Assembly: GCA_023460975.1 (NCBI GenBank)
Contig: JAEWOG010000092.1
Coordinates: forward strand, 1 to 64,000
DNA: 64,000 nucleotides
Direction of reading: 5' to 3'
From: Actinomycetes bacterium
GTDB taxonomy: Bacteria; Actinomycetota; Actinomycetes; Propionibacteriales; Nocardioidaceae
In this document: positions 34,488 to 43,118 of the stretch, piece by piece
Layout of the letters: every line of letters begins with the position of its first letter
How positions within the stretch are numbered: the stretch's first letter is position 1
Translations under genes and position numbers: made by a program
The notes under the pieces: model-generated
What the model saw: the letters and a program-made list of their open reading frames with translations, nothing else
Told to the model about the DNA's origin: nothing
Databases searched by the model: none

Positions 34488-35512
34488 CCGAGTTCGGAGA
34501 GCAGTGCGACGTCAGTGAGGACGGCTGCGGCTCCGCGCAGCACGGGCACGGCGGCGACTGCGCCCGATCCCTCGCCCAGGCGCATGCCCAGGTCGAGGAC
34601 CGGCTCCAGTCCGAGCTGGGACAGGGCCAGGGACTGAGCAGGCTCCGGGGAGCGGTGCCCGGCGGCGAACCACAGCGCCGCCCCGGGTTCGATCCGCTCG
34701 GCCAGCAGGGCGCACGCCACACTCATCAGGCCATCGAGAAGCACGGGAACGCCTGCCCGTGCCGCCGTGAGCTGGAAGGCGGTCGTCGCGACGAGGTCTG
34801 CGCTCGCCAGAGCGGCGAGCACCGCGTACGGGTCTTCGCGCCGCTCGCCCATCCGCTCGAGTGCGACACGGACCACGTCGGTCTTGCGGGCCAGACCGGC
34901 GTCGTCGACGCCCGTGCCCCGGCCCACGACCTCATCCGCGCTCAACCCGAGCGTGGCGGCGACCATGGCGGCGGCCGGAGTGGTGTTGCCGATGCCCATG
35001 TCCCCGCTGATGAGGAGTGCGGCCCCGGCAGCGATCTCCTCCTTCGCGACTGCCTCGCCAGCGGCGAAGGCGGCCGCGAACTCGTCGGCACTGAGCGCGT
35101 CGGTCAGGTGCAGGGGCTCCGAGGACGCACGAACCTTGTGCTGCTGCAGCTGCGTACGAACGGCGCCGTCGAGGTCCGCGAAGTCGTCCTGGCAGGCGAC
35201 GTCCAGAACCCGTACGGACACCCCGTGGGCGCGGGCCAGGGCGCTCACGCCGGCCCGCCCGGCGAGGAAGGTGCGCACCATCGCGCCGGTGATCTCCGAG
35301 CCGAAGGCGGACACGCCGTGCGCCGCGACGCCGTGGTCACCCGCAAAGATCACCAGCCGGACCTGGTCCAGGGGCCGCGGCGGGACCGCGTCCTGGGTGG
35401 CACACAGCCACACGCCGAGCTCTCCCAGTCGCCCCAGCGCGCCGGGGGGAGTGGCGAGCCCAGCGAGGCGCTGCGTGGCGGCGGACCGAGCGGACTCGGA
35501 CGGGGGGCTCAA
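34484..35512 (-). CDS. cobT: Nicotinate-nucleotide-dimethylbenzimidazole phosphoribosyltransferase
   Basis: A 342-residue CobT/CobU protein that makes alpha-ribazole phosphate from the lower-ligand base. Markers: LATPPGALGRLGELGVWL, VIFAGDHGVAAHGVSAF, LLISGDMGIGNTTPAAAM, GVPVLLDGLMSVACALLA, and GAALWFAAGHRSPEPAQ. No ATG or GTG is available near the expected start. A TTG at 35512 overlaps the stop of the sulfatase gene (TTGA) and gives the usual length; an ATT slightly upstream after AGGAG is a less likely option. Confidence 0.94.
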   Translation of the reverse strand: MSPPSESARSAATQRLAGLATPPGALGRLGELGVWLCATQDAVPPRPLDQVRLVIFAGDHGVAAHGVSAFGSEITGAMVRTFLAGRAGVSALARAHGVSVRVLDVACQDDFADLDGAVRTQLQQHKVRASSEPLHLTDALSADEFAAAFAAGEAVAKEEIAAGAALLISGDMGIGNTTPAAAMVAATLGLSADEVVGRGTGVDDAGLARKTDVVRVALERMGERREDPYAVLAALASADLVATTAFQLTAARAGVPVLLDGLMSVACALLAERIEPGAALWFAAGHRSPEPAQSLALSQLGLEPVLDLGMRLGEGSGAVAAVPVLRGAAAVLTDVALLSELG

Positions 35513-37059
35513 TGGCGGGATCGAAATGACCGGTCTCCTGACGTGCGCTTCTGTGCTGGTTCTGGTTCGGGTTCGGGCAGGGGCCCGAAGTCTTGGTTGC
35601 AGGTCCACCCCGCGCAGGTCATCAGCGTGGCGCGACGCTGGTCGAGGGCCTCCTGCACGGCCTCGTAGCGGGGGTCGCCGAACACGTTCTCCAACGCATG
35701 GGGATCGACCTGGAGGTCGTACAGCACCCCCTCGTCGCCGTCGCGACCATAGACGTATCGCTGGGTGTGGGCGCCGCGGAGCGCCCAGCCGTCCTCGTCG
35801 TTGGACCCCGTCTGGATCAACGTGGTCGTACGGAACGCCTGCGTCTGGCCGGCCATGCTCGTCTGCAGCGGAACCCCGTCGAGGACCCACGTGGGCTTCA
35901 CGCCACCGGCCGCGACAAAGGTCGCCGGGAGGTCGACGAGCGAGACCGGCAGGTCCGAGGTGGAGCCGGGCGAGACGTCCGGGCCGCGCACCAGCAGCGG
36001 CACGCGGAGCGCCTGCGAGGTGAGGATGTTCTTGCCGATCAGTCGGTGCTCACCCATCGAGTAGCCGTTGTCGGAGCTGAAGACGATGTAGGTGTTGTCG
36101 AGTTCGCCCACCTCCTCCAACGTCGTGACCAGCGAGCCGACGGCGCGGTCCACCGCTTGGAGGGAGCCGATGCGGGCGCGGTACTCCTCGTTCACCTTGT
36201 CCACCGACACCTTGCGCCGGTCTCGGAGCTGGGCCGGCTGATCGGAGATCTCCTCCTCGTTGAACGCAGGATCGGCGATGCTGGGCGAGGAGAGACCGGT
36301 GAACTTGCCGCGATCGCGCTCGGCGACCAGCGGTGGCAGTTTCTGCCCCTGGGACAGGCGGTAGTGGGGGGCCAGGTGCCACGAGTAGACGAAGAAGGGC
36401 TCGTCCTCGGCGGCGAAGCGCCGCACGAGATCGTTGGTCCGTTCGCCGATGGCATCGGTCACGTACGAATCCGTGAAGGACTCGGGGGAGCCATCGTTGT
36501 CGAAGGTGAAGTCGGAGTAGTTGTAGACGCGCGGCAGCAAGGCGTCCCACCGGTCCCAGCCGCTGGGCTGGACCGCGTCCGCGGAGTAGCCGTTGAGGAA
36601 CTTGCCCACGAAGCCCGTCTGATACCCGGCCTCGCTGAACCACGTCGACAGCTGTTGCTCGGGGTCGAGCGCCTGGAAACCGCCGTGCTCGCCGTTGTTG
36701 TGCTGGACCCCGTTGTTCTGCGCGTACTGGCCGGTGACCAGCTCCGCGCGCGCAGGGCAGCACAGGGGGTGAGGTGAGATCGCGTTCGTGTACTCGATGC
36801 CCGCCCCGCCGATGGCCGCGCGAGTGAGCGGCATGTGCTCGAGATCGTCGGCGCGCATGTCGTCGGTGAGGATCAGCACGACGTTGGGACGTGCGCCCGC
36901 GGAGTCCTCGGTCGGAGTCTGGTCCGAGGCGGACACGTGCGAAGCCTGCATGGCGCTGGCCGGGTCGACGTCGCGCGCATCTCTCAGGGAAACCCCGAAC
37001 AGGGTGAGGATGACGAGTCCGACCAGGGTGAGCGAGACGTAGCGGGCCAGAACGTGCAT
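35509..37059 (-). CDS. Membrane-anchored or secreted sulfatase family protein
   Basis: A 516-residue sulfatase/alkaline phosphatase-fold hydrolase. An N-terminal hydrophobic helix (residues 7-25, YVSLTLVGLVILTLFGV) anchors or exports it. VVLILTDDMRADDLEHMP holds the metal-binding Asp pair, and Cys100 in CCPAR fits the C-x-P-x-R formylglycine signature. FSSDNGYSMGEHRLIGK is the second metal site. Such enzymes remove sulfate from carbohydrates or other esters outside the cell. The Pro/Glu-repeat tail and basic end precede the stop, which overlaps the TTG of cobT, an unusual partner. Confidence 0.87.
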   Translation of the reverse strand: MHVLARYVSLTLVGLVILTLFGVSLRDARDVDPASAMQASHVSASDQTPTEDSAGARPNVVLILTDDMRADDLEHMPLTRAAIGGAGIEYTNAISPHPLCCPARAELVTGQYAQNNGVQHNNGEHGGFQALDPEQQLSTWFSEAGYQTGFVGKFLNGYSADAVQPSGWDRWDALLPRVYNYSDFTFDNDGSPESFTDSYVTDAIGERTNDLVRRFAAEDEPFFVYSWHLAPHYRLSQGQKLPPLVAERDRGKFTGLSSPSIADPAFNEEEISDQPAQLRDRRKVSVDKVNEEYRARIGSLQAVDRAVGSLVTTLEEVGELDNTYIVFSSDNGYSMGEHRLIGKNILTSQALRVPLLVRGPDVSPGSTSDLPVSLVDLPATFVAAGGVKPTWVLDGVPLQTSMAGQTQAFRTTTLIQTGSNDEDGWALRGAHTQRYVYGRDGDEGVLYDLQVDPHALENVFGDPRYEAVQEALDQRRATLMTCAGWTCNQDFGPLPEPEPEPAQKRTSGDRSFRSRH

Positions 37060-37335
37060 GGTGTGTTCGCAGGAACCTGTCCTGCCGTGCCTCCCGATCC
37101 TCGCTGGCCGACCCGCACACTGTAGGGGGTCGCCCCCAGCCCACCAATCCGGTGACCACCTCGTACGACGCGGGGATCCACGGCGCCCCAGCCGATCGGT
37201 ATCGTGGGTCTCCACGGCATCCGTGGACACGTCGGCGGGGCCGCCACCACTTTGGAGTAGACACACACGAAAGGTGCCTCGCGCGCTGATGGACGACTGT
37301 CACAGTCCGGGCCTGCTTTCCCCGAGGAGTCGGCC

Positions 37336-38691
37336 GTGACTCCCGCCCTGCTCCTGCTCGCGTCGCTGCTGCTCGTCCTGCTCTGCGGCCTGTTCGTGGC
37401 AGCTGAGTTCGCCTTCGTCACCGTCGACCGCTCCGCGGTGGACCGTGCGGCCGAGACCGACCCTCGCTACCGGGGTGTCCAGCACGCACTGCGGACGCTG
37501 TCGACGCAACTGTCGGGTGCCCAGATCGGGATCACCGTGACCAATCTGGCGATCGGATACCTCGCCGAGCCAGCGATCGCACAGATCATCGACGGCCCGC
37601 TGCTCGCCGCGGGGGTCCCCGACGGAGCGGTCACCCCGGTGGCGATCGCGCTCGGATTGATCATCTCCACGGTGCTCACGATGACCTTCGGCGAGATGGT
37701 CCCCAAGAACCTCGCGATCGCCAATCCGCTGGGCACGGCCATGGCGACGCAGGGGTTCATGCGCGCCTTCACCACCCTGACCACCTGGCCGATCAAGATC
37801 CTCAACGGCACGGCCAACGCGATCGTGCGGCGCCTGGGCATCGAGCCGCAGGAGGAGCTGCGCTCCGCCCGTAGCACCGACGAACTCGCCTCCCTGGTCC
37901 AGCGTTCGGCCGACCAGGGCACCCTCGACCATGAGACCGCCGAGCTCGTGGAGCGTTCGGTCGAGTTCGCCCAGCGCACTGCCGGCGAGATCATGACGCC
38001 GCGGGTGCGGACCACGACGCTGGAGGACGGGGATCGGGCCACCGCCGTCATCGAGGCCGCCCGCCAGACCGGGTTCTCGCGCTTTCCGGTCCTGGACGCC
38101 GACGATGCGGTCGTCGGCACCGTGCACGTCAAGAACGTTGTCGCCCTGCCGGTGCACGAGCGAGCGACGACCCGGGTCAAGCACGTCATGAACAAGCCCA
38201 TCGTGGTGCCCGACAGCCTGAGGTTGGATCCGCTGCTGGCGCTGCTGCGCAGTGATGGCTTCCAGATGGCCATCGTGCTCGACGAGTACGGCGGTCATGC
38301 CGGAATCGTCACGCTCGAGGACGTCGTCGAGGAGATCGTCGGAGACATCGCCGATGAGCACGACCGGCTGGGGGCGCGCTTTCGGCAGCGCCCCGACGGG
38401 ACGTGGACCTTGTCGGGCCTGTTGCGACCCGACGAGGTGGAGGACATCACCGGCCTCCAACTGCCTGAGCACGACGACTACGACACGCTCGGTGGCCTGG
38501 TGATGCGTGAGCTCGGCAAGGTGCCGGCTCAGGGCGACCGGGTCGAGGTGCTCGCCGCGGCCGGCGAGGGCGCCGAGCAGGCGCTCGTCACCCTCACGGT
38601 GGAGCGGATGGACTCGTTGCGCGTGGACCGGGTCCACCTGCGCAACGTGACACCTGACCCTGTGACGCACGAGGGGGAGGGCGCGCGATGA
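37336..38691 (+). CDS. CNNM/CorC-type membrane protein with CBS domains
   Basis: A 451-residue protein of the 'hemolysin family' (DUF21/CNNM). Membrane helices span about residues 1-165, including LFVAAEFAFVTVDRSAVDRA near residue 15 and TFGEMVPKNLAIANPLGTAM. A CBS pair follows (MTPRVRTTTLEDGD, GFSRFPVLDADDAVVG, VLDEYGGHAGIVTLEDVVEE) and then a CorC_HlyC domain. Homologues export or sense Mg2+ or Co2+. GTG at 37336 has GAGGAG upstream. The 276-base gap before it holds no recognisable gene or riboswitch. Confidence 0.9.
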   Translation: MTPALLLLASLLLVLLCGLFVAAEFAFVTVDRSAVDRAAETDPRYRGVQHALRTLSTQLSGAQIGITVTNLAIGYLAEPAIAQIIDGPLLAAGVPDGAVTPVAIALGLIISTVLTMTFGEMVPKNLAIANPLGTAMATQGFMRAFTTLTTWPIKILNGTANAIVRRLGIEPQEELRSARSTDELASLVQRSADQGTLDHETAELVERSVEFAQRTAGEIMTPRVRTTTLEDGDRATAVIEAARQTGFSRFPVLDADDAVVGTVHVKNVVALPVHERATTRVKHVMNKPIVVPDSLRLDPLLALLRSDGFQMAIVLDEYGGHAGIVTLEDVVEEIVGDIADEHDRLGARFRQRPDGTWTLSGLLRPDEVEDITGLQLPEHDDYDTLGGLVMRELGKVPAQGDRVEVLAAAGEGAEQALVTLTVERMDSLRVDRVHLRNVTPDPVTHEGEGAR

Positions 38692-39728
38692 GTCCGTACG
38701 TTGCCCTGGCGCTCGCGGTCGTACTGCTGGCGTTCAACGCCTTCTTCGTGGGTGCTGAGTTCGCCCTGCTCTCGGCGCGGCGCAGTCAGGTCGAGCCGTA
38801 CGCCCAGGCTGGCTCGCGCGCTGCTCGCACGACTCTGCACGCGATGGAGCATGTCTCGCTGGTGATGGCGGGAGCCCAGCTCGGCATCACCGTCTGCTCC
38901 CTGGGCCTCGGCGCCGTGGGGGAGCCCGCGGTCGCGCACCTGCTCGAGCCCGTGTTCGCTGCGGTGGGGGTGCCCGAGGGCGCGGTGTATCCGATCTCCT
39001 TCGTGATCGCCCTCACCCTGGTCGTGGGTCTGCACGTGGTGCTGGGGGAGATGGTGCCGAAGAACATCGCCATCGCGGGCCCTGCTCGGGCCGCCATCGT
39101 GCTGGGGCCGCCGATGATGGCCATCGTCACGCTGCTGCGGCCGGTCATCGCGGTGCTCAATCTCTTCGCGAACTCGGTGGTGCGCTTGCTGCGGGTCGAG
39201 CCCCGCGACGAGGTGGCCTCGACGTTCACACGCGAGGAGGTGGCGGCGCTCGTCGAGGAGTCGCGTGGCGAGGGGATGATCGAGGACGACGAGTACGACC
39301 GGCTCTCCGGCGCCCTGGGGTTCACCGAACGGACGGTCTCGTCGGTGCTGATGCCCATCGAGTCGCTGGCCACCGTCGGCCCGGAGTCGACGCCGGCGGA
39401 GGTGGAGGCCCTGTGCGCTGCGACGGGGTTCAGCCGCTTCCCGGTCGCGGGCCCCGACGGCTTCCTGCGGGGCTACCTGCACATCAAGGACGTGCTGGAG
39501 ACCGACGAGGTGCGTCGCGTACGCATCATCGATCCGAAGTGGGTGCGCCCCTTCGCCACCGTGGGACCTGACGACCTGCTGCACGAGGCGCTGGCCAGTT
39601 TGCAGACCCGGGGCGCGCACATGGCTCGGGTCGTCGATCGCGAGGGGACCATGGTCGGGGTGGCCGCACTCGAGGACGTCCTGGAGGAACTGGTCGGCGA
39701 GATCCGCGACGGGGCGCACCACTCCTGA
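38688..39728 (+). CDS. Second CNNM/CBS membrane protein
   Basis: A 346-residue paralogue of the preceding protein, with DUF21 helices (FNAFFVGAEFALLSARRSQV, LGEMVPKNIAIAGPARAAI) and one CBS pair (MPIESLATVG, TGFSRFPVAGPDGF, MVGVAALEDVLEELVGEI). It lacks the C-terminal CorC_HlyC domain. It overlaps its neighbour by ATGA, and the two probably form a hetero-dimer for ion transport or sensing. Confidence 0.9.
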   Translation: MSPYVALALAVVLLAFNAFFVGAEFALLSARRSQVEPYAQAGSRAARTTLHAMEHVSLVMAGAQLGITVCSLGLGAVGEPAVAHLLEPVFAAVGVPEGAVYPISFVIALTLVVGLHVVLGEMVPKNIAIAGPARAAIVLGPPMMAIVTLLRPVIAVLNLFANSVVRLLRVEPRDEVASTFTREEVAALVEESRGEGMIEDDEYDRLSGALGFTERTVSSVLMPIESLATVGPESTPAEVEALCAATGFSRFPVAGPDGFLRGYLHIKDVLETDEVRRVRIIDPKWVRPFATVGPDDLLHEALASLQTRGAHMARVVDREGTMVGVAALEDVLEELVGEIRDGAHHS

Positions 39729-39853
39729 GCGCGGGGCCCGTGATGGCGGGCAGGCGTCGGCACGCCGCGAGGGCCGCGGGAACGAGGCCGACGCTGAGCC
39801 CCTCGGTAGGGTGAGCCCGGCGGCACGTGCCGCTGTGGGCTGCGAAGGGAACG

Positions 39854-40546
39854 ATGCACGTGGAAGGCAGGCAGGCCGGTCTGTGGACCGTCCCCAATCT
39901 GCTCAGTGGGGTACGCCTGCTCGGCATCCCCCTCTTCCTGTGGCTCGTGCTCGGCCCCGAGAAGGACGGGCTCGCGCTCGCGGTGCTGATGGTCGCTGGC
40001 GTCACGGACTATCTCGACGGGTGGCTGGCCCGCAAGCTCGACCAGCGCTCGGCGTTCGGGGAGATCCTGGATCCGGTCGCCGACAGGTTGTACATCATCG
40101 CGGTGGTCGTGGGTCTGTTGTTGCGCGACATCATTCCGGGCTGGATCGCCGTGGTCCTCCTGCTGCGCGACCTGTGCCTGTGGGGTCTGGTGCCCTTCCT
40201 GCGCACCCGCGGCTACAGCTCCCTTCCGGTCCACTTCCTGGGGAAGGCCGCCACCTTCAATCTGCTCTATGCGTTCCCGTTGTTGCTGCTCGGTGACGGG
40301 TCTGGCGCGGTTGCCACGCTCGCCCAGGTCTTCGGTTGGGCGTTCGCCATCTGGGGCATCGCCCTGTACTGGTGGGCCGGGGTCCTGTACGGCTGGCAGG
40401 TGTTCCGCCTGCTGCGCGACACCGACCCCGTGGCGTCTGACTCCCGGGCACCGCGCTCAGCGGGTGGACGGCAGCGTTCCGGCCGGGGCAGGGAGTCTCG
40501 TTCGGGCGGGTCGCGGCCTCGCGGTGGCTCGCGGAGGGCACGGTGA
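39854..40546 (+). CDS. CDP-alcohol phosphatidyltransferase family protein
   Basis: A 230-residue membrane enzyme. The diagnostic motif D-x2-DG-x2-AR-x8-G-x3-D-x3-D is present: DYLDGWLARKLD then FGEILDPVAD (about residues 48-73). Several helices follow, and a Ser/Arg/Gly-rich basic tail. It joins an alcohol such as glycerol phosphate or inositol phosphate to CDP-diacylglycerol; the exact lipid (PgsA-like) is not certain. ATG at 39854 has GAAGGGA upstream; an in-frame GTG nine codons earlier is less likely. It is coupled by GTGA to the DUF881 gene. Confidence 0.9.
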   Translation: MHVEGRQAGLWTVPNLLSGVRLLGIPLFLWLVLGPEKDGLALAVLMVAGVTDYLDGWLARKLDQRSAFGEILDPVADRLYIIAVVVGLLLRDIIPGWIAVVLLLRDLCLWGLVPFLRTRGYSSLPVHFLGKAATFNLLYAFPLLLLGDGSGAVATLAQVFGWAFAIWGIALYWWAGVLYGWQVFRLLRDTDPVASDSRAPRSAGGRQRSGRGRESRSGGSRPRGGSRRAR

Positions 40547-41424
40547 GTGGCGAGGAGAGCGGGCCCGAGCAGCCCCTTCCGCCGCACGTCACCACCCCGC
40601 TGCTCACGCTCATCACCCAGCGCTCCCTGGACGAGGACTACGCGGCTGCGGCGGTGCGCCGCGAGCGCGCGGGGCATGAGGCGCCGCGCCAGACACGCCT
40701 TCGCGTCGTCTCGGCCGTGGCGGTCGGGGTGTTTGCCCTGCTGGCGACCGTGGTCGCCGTCCAGACGCAGCGGGACGCCGAGGTCGACGAGCTCAGTCGC
40801 TCCGCTCTGGTGGACCAGGTGGAGGAACGCAGTGAACGGACCCGTGCTCTGCAGTCCCAGGCCAGGGCCCTGAGCGTCGAGAACCAGGAGCTGATGGCGA
40901 CCGATACGCGCCTCGATGCCGAGTTGGATGAGAGGGAGTCCCAGGCCGAGCGCGCTGCGATGGTGGGCGCCTTCCTTCCCGTACGCGGCGAGGGTGTGCG
41001 CATCACCGTGTCGAACCCGCCCGGTGCCACCGCGACCACGGAGATCCGCGACGAGGACCTCGCGACCCTGGTTGATGCCCTGTGGCACGCGGGTGCTGAG
41101 GCCATCGCGATCAACTCCGAGCGGCTCTCGTCGGTGGCGGGCATTCGCAACACAGGGCGATCGATCCACGTGGGCGGCCGGCCGGTGAACCCTCCGTACG
41201 TCATCGAGGCCGTGGGAGAACGCGACACCCTCCAGGCGAACCTGCTGAATTCGGCGCAGGGACAGCGCTGGTTCATCCTCGTCAACGAACTGGGATTTGG
41301 GTACGAGCCGCAGAATGTGTCCGGGCTGCGGCTTCCTGCTGCGAGACTGATCGCCCCCGGGCACGCGGTCGTGCCCGGTCCAGCGGACGCGAATCCTGTC
41401 AAGGGAGGGGGAGCAGGCTCGTGA
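40543..41424 (+). CDS. DUF881 family membrane protein
   Basis: A 293-residue protein with one membrane helix (about residues 52-72), a coiled-coil stretch (about 85-130, with ERSERTRALQSQARALSVEN) and an outer DUF881 domain (VRGEGVRITVSNPPGATA, GAEAIAINSERLSSVAGIRN, NPPYVIEAVG). It lies in the conserved actinobacterial order pgsA-DUF881-sbp-DUF881-gcvH-garA. In Bacillus the related YlxW/YlxX genes are division-linked; the function here is unproven. GTG overlaps the upstream stop. Confidence 0.88.
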   Translation: MSGEESGPEQPLPPHVTTPLLTLITQRSLDEDYAAAAVRRERAGHEAPRQTRLRVVSAVAVGVFALLATVVAVQTQRDAEVDELSRSALVDQVEERSERTRALQSQARALSVENQELMATDTRLDAELDERESQAERAAMVGAFLPVRGEGVRITVSNPPGATATTEIRDEDLATLVDALWHAGAEAIAINSERLSSVAGIRNTGRSIHVGGRPVNPPYVIEAVGERDTLQANLLNSAQGQRWFILVNELGFGYEPQNVSGLRLPAARLIAPGHAVVPGPADANPVKGGGAGS

Positions 41425-41753
41425 TTGCTGCGCTCGGCCTTGTCTTCGGGATCATCGCGGGACTTCTGTTCGCGCCCGAGGTGCCTGTCGCCTTCCAGCC
41501 CTATCTCCCGATTGCGGTCGTGGCGGCGCTGGATGCCGTCTTCGGCGGCCTGCGTGCCTTCCTCGACGGGATCTTCGACGACAAGGTGTTCGTGGTCTCC
41601 TTCGTGAGCAACGTCATCATCGCCGCCGCCATCGTCTTCCTCGGCGACCAGTTGGGCGTCGGCGGGCAGCTGACGACGGGCGTCATCGTCGTGCTCGGCA
41701 TCCGAATCTTCTCCAACGTCGCGGCGATCCGTCGCCACCTGTTCCATGCCTGA
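41421..41753 (+). CDS. sbp: Small basic protein family (DUF1290)
   Basis: A 110-residue integral membrane protein with three hydrophobic helices: IAALGLVFGIIAGLLFAPEV, YLPIAVVAALDAVFGGLRAF with the conserved DGIFDDKVF loop, and FVSNVIIAAAIVFLGDQLG. It is a signature member of the DUF881 cluster and overlaps both neighbours (GTGA upstream, eight bases downstream). Function is unknown; a division or envelope role is inferred from conservation. Confidence 0.92.
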   Translation: MIAALGLVFGIIAGLLFAPEVPVAFQPYLPIAVVAALDAVFGGLRAFLDGIFDDKVFVVSFVSNVIIAAAIVFLGDQLGVGGQLTTGVIVVLGIRIFSNVAAIRRHLFHA

Positions 41754-42522
41754 GCCTGACGCCCCCCGCGACGGCGCCCAGCCGTCCGGTGACGAGCCCC
41801 AGCCCGACGGGCGCCAGCGGCTGCGCAACGCACTGTTGAAGCCGTCCCGCTCCCAGATCGTGGTCGGGGTGCTGCTGGCGATCGTGGGATTCGCCGGCAT
41901 CGTGCAGATGAAGGACGAGGCCGCCGACGATGCGTACTCGGGGCTGCGTGAGAACCAACTGATCGAGGTGTTGGACGGTCTCACCGGAACCGCCGAGCGT
42001 GCGCGCGACGAGATTGCGCGCCTCGAACGCACCCAGGCGCGACTCAAGAACCGTTCCTCAGCCCGTACGACGGCGCTCGAGGAAGCGCAGCAGCGGTTGC
42101 GTGCGCTCAACATCCTGTCGGGGCAGGTGGCGGTCCAAGGGCCCGGAGTGCGGATCACGATCACTCCCGGCGTGGGGCCCGTCAGCCTGTCGTCGTTGCT
42201 GGACACGGTGCAGGAACTGCGTACGGCGGGGGCAGAGTCCATCGAGTTCAACGACGAGATCCGGGTCGTGGCGCAGAGCAGCTTCAACAGCTCCACCATC
42301 GGGTTGGAGCTCGACGGGGTGCTGCTCAATGCCCCGTACGTGATCGAGGCCATCGGTGACCCGCACGTGATGGAGACGGCCCTGCGTCTGACCGATGGTC
42401 CAGTCGATGGGCTGGAGGATGACGGCGCGACCGTGACGATCGAGCAGGTCAACCAGCTCCAGATCGAGAGCATCCGCGAGGCAGCCCGGATGCCCCATGC
42501 GTCGATCGACGACGGCGAGTAA
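41746..42522 (+). CDS. Second DUF881 family membrane protein
   Basis: A 258-residue protein. A charged Pro-rich start leads to one helix (SQIVVGVLLAIVGFAGIVQM, about residues 37-56), a coiled coil (LTGTAERARDEIARLERTQA) and an outer DUF881 domain (VQGPGVRITITPGVGP, SIEFNDEIRVVAQSSF, LLNAPYVIEAIGDPHVME). It is a paralogue of the gene two places upstream and probably assembles with it. Overlaps sbp by eight bases. Confidence 0.88.
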   Translation: MPEPDAPRDGAQPSGDEPQPDGRQRLRNALLKPSRSQIVVGVLLAIVGFAGIVQMKDEAADDAYSGLRENQLIEVLDGLTGTAERARDEIARLERTQARLKNRSSARTTALEEAQQRLRALNILSGQVAVQGPGVRITITPGVGPVSLSSLLDTVQELRTAGAESIEFNDEIRVVAQSSFNSSTIGLELDGVLLNAPYVIEAIGDPHVMETALRLTDGPVDGLEDDGATVTIEQVNQLQIESIREAARMPHASIDDGE

Positions 42523-42536
42523 CGTTCCGTCCCGAC

Positions 42537-42554
42537 GGCGCCCCACCGGGCGCC
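42537..42554 (+). terminator. GC-rich hairpin between DUF881 and gcvH
   Basis: GGCGCCC and GGGCGCC form a perfect seven-base stem with a CACC loop. There is no T run, so it may be a weak terminator or only slow read-through into gcvH. Confidence 0.3.
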
Positions 42555-42587
42555 TCCCAGTCCGTGGCGCACCAGCAGGAGTTGAGC

Positions 42588-42974
42588 GTGTTTCCAGAAG
42601 ACCTGAAGTACACCGCCGAGCACGAGTGGGTTCGCGTCCCGGGTGAGGCCGCCGGCTCCGTCCGCGTGGGCATCACCGACTTCGCGCAGGACGCCCTGGG
42701 CGACATCGTGTACGTGCAGCTGCCCCAGTCCGGCGATGCGGTTGAGGCCGGCGCTGCCTGCGGCGAGTTGGAGTCGACCAAGTCGGTCAGCGACATCTAC
42801 GCGCCGGTGAGTGGCCAGGTGGTGGCGATCAACGAGGCGCTGGATGCCACGCCTGAGCTCGTCAACAACGACCCGTACGGCGGGGGCTGGCTGTTCGAGA
42901 TCGTTCCCACCGACGCTGGCGCGGTCGACGCACTGCTCGACGCGGCTGCGTACGGCGCGGGTCTGGAGTCCTGA
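42588..42974 (+). CDS. gcvH: Glycine cleavage system H protein
   Basis: A 128-residue lipoyl carrier. EDLKYTAEHEWVRV at the start, VGITDFAQDALGDIVYVQLP, and Lys65 in ELESTKSVSDIYAP is the lipoate attachment site. PELVNNDPYGGGWLFEI completes the fold. It shuttles the aminomethyl group between GcvP, GcvT and GcvL. The GTG at 42588 is chosen because AGGAG (42578-42582) is correctly spaced; a GTG at 42564 would add eight non-conserved residues. gcvP is in this window at 45.9 kb, while gcvT is not. Confidence 0.95.
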   Translation: MFPEDLKYTAEHEWVRVPGEAAGSVRVGITDFAQDALGDIVYVQLPQSGDAVEAGAACGELESTKSVSDIYAPVSGQVVAINEALDATPELVNNDPYGGGWLFEIVPTDAGAVDALLDAAAYGAGLES

Positions 42975-42985
42975 AGCAGTCGACG

Positions 42986-43018
42986 CGGCGCCCACCCTTG
43001 GTGGTGGGCGCCGTTTGT
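42986..43018 (+). terminator. Intrinsic terminator after gcvH
   Basis: CGGCGCCCACC (42986-42996) pairs perfectly with GGTGGGCGCCG (43003-43013), loop CTTGGT, followed by TTTGT. It separates the DUF881-gcvH unit from garA. Confidence 0.85.
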
Positions 43019-43070
43019 CGATTCGGGGCGCGGACGTCACCGAGCGACTGATAGGTTCGGATCACATCAA

Positions 43071-43096
43071 TCTCATCTCTCACACGAGAGTTGAGA
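43071..43096. promoter_or_regulatory. Palindrome in the garA leader
   Basis: TCTCATCTCTC and GAGAGTTGAGA are inverted 11-base arms with one mismatch and an ACAC spacer, ending 22 bases before the garA ATG. It may be an operator, possibly for the FtsR-type regulator encoded downstream, or an mRNA hairpin. Confidence 0.45.
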
Positions 43097-43118
43097 CCCG
43101 GACGAGGAAGGGGCTTCC

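Noticed and set aside
37060..37335. A metal-sensing riboswitch ahead of the CNNM genes
   Set aside because: No known consensus core or convincing long helix was found in the 276 bases.
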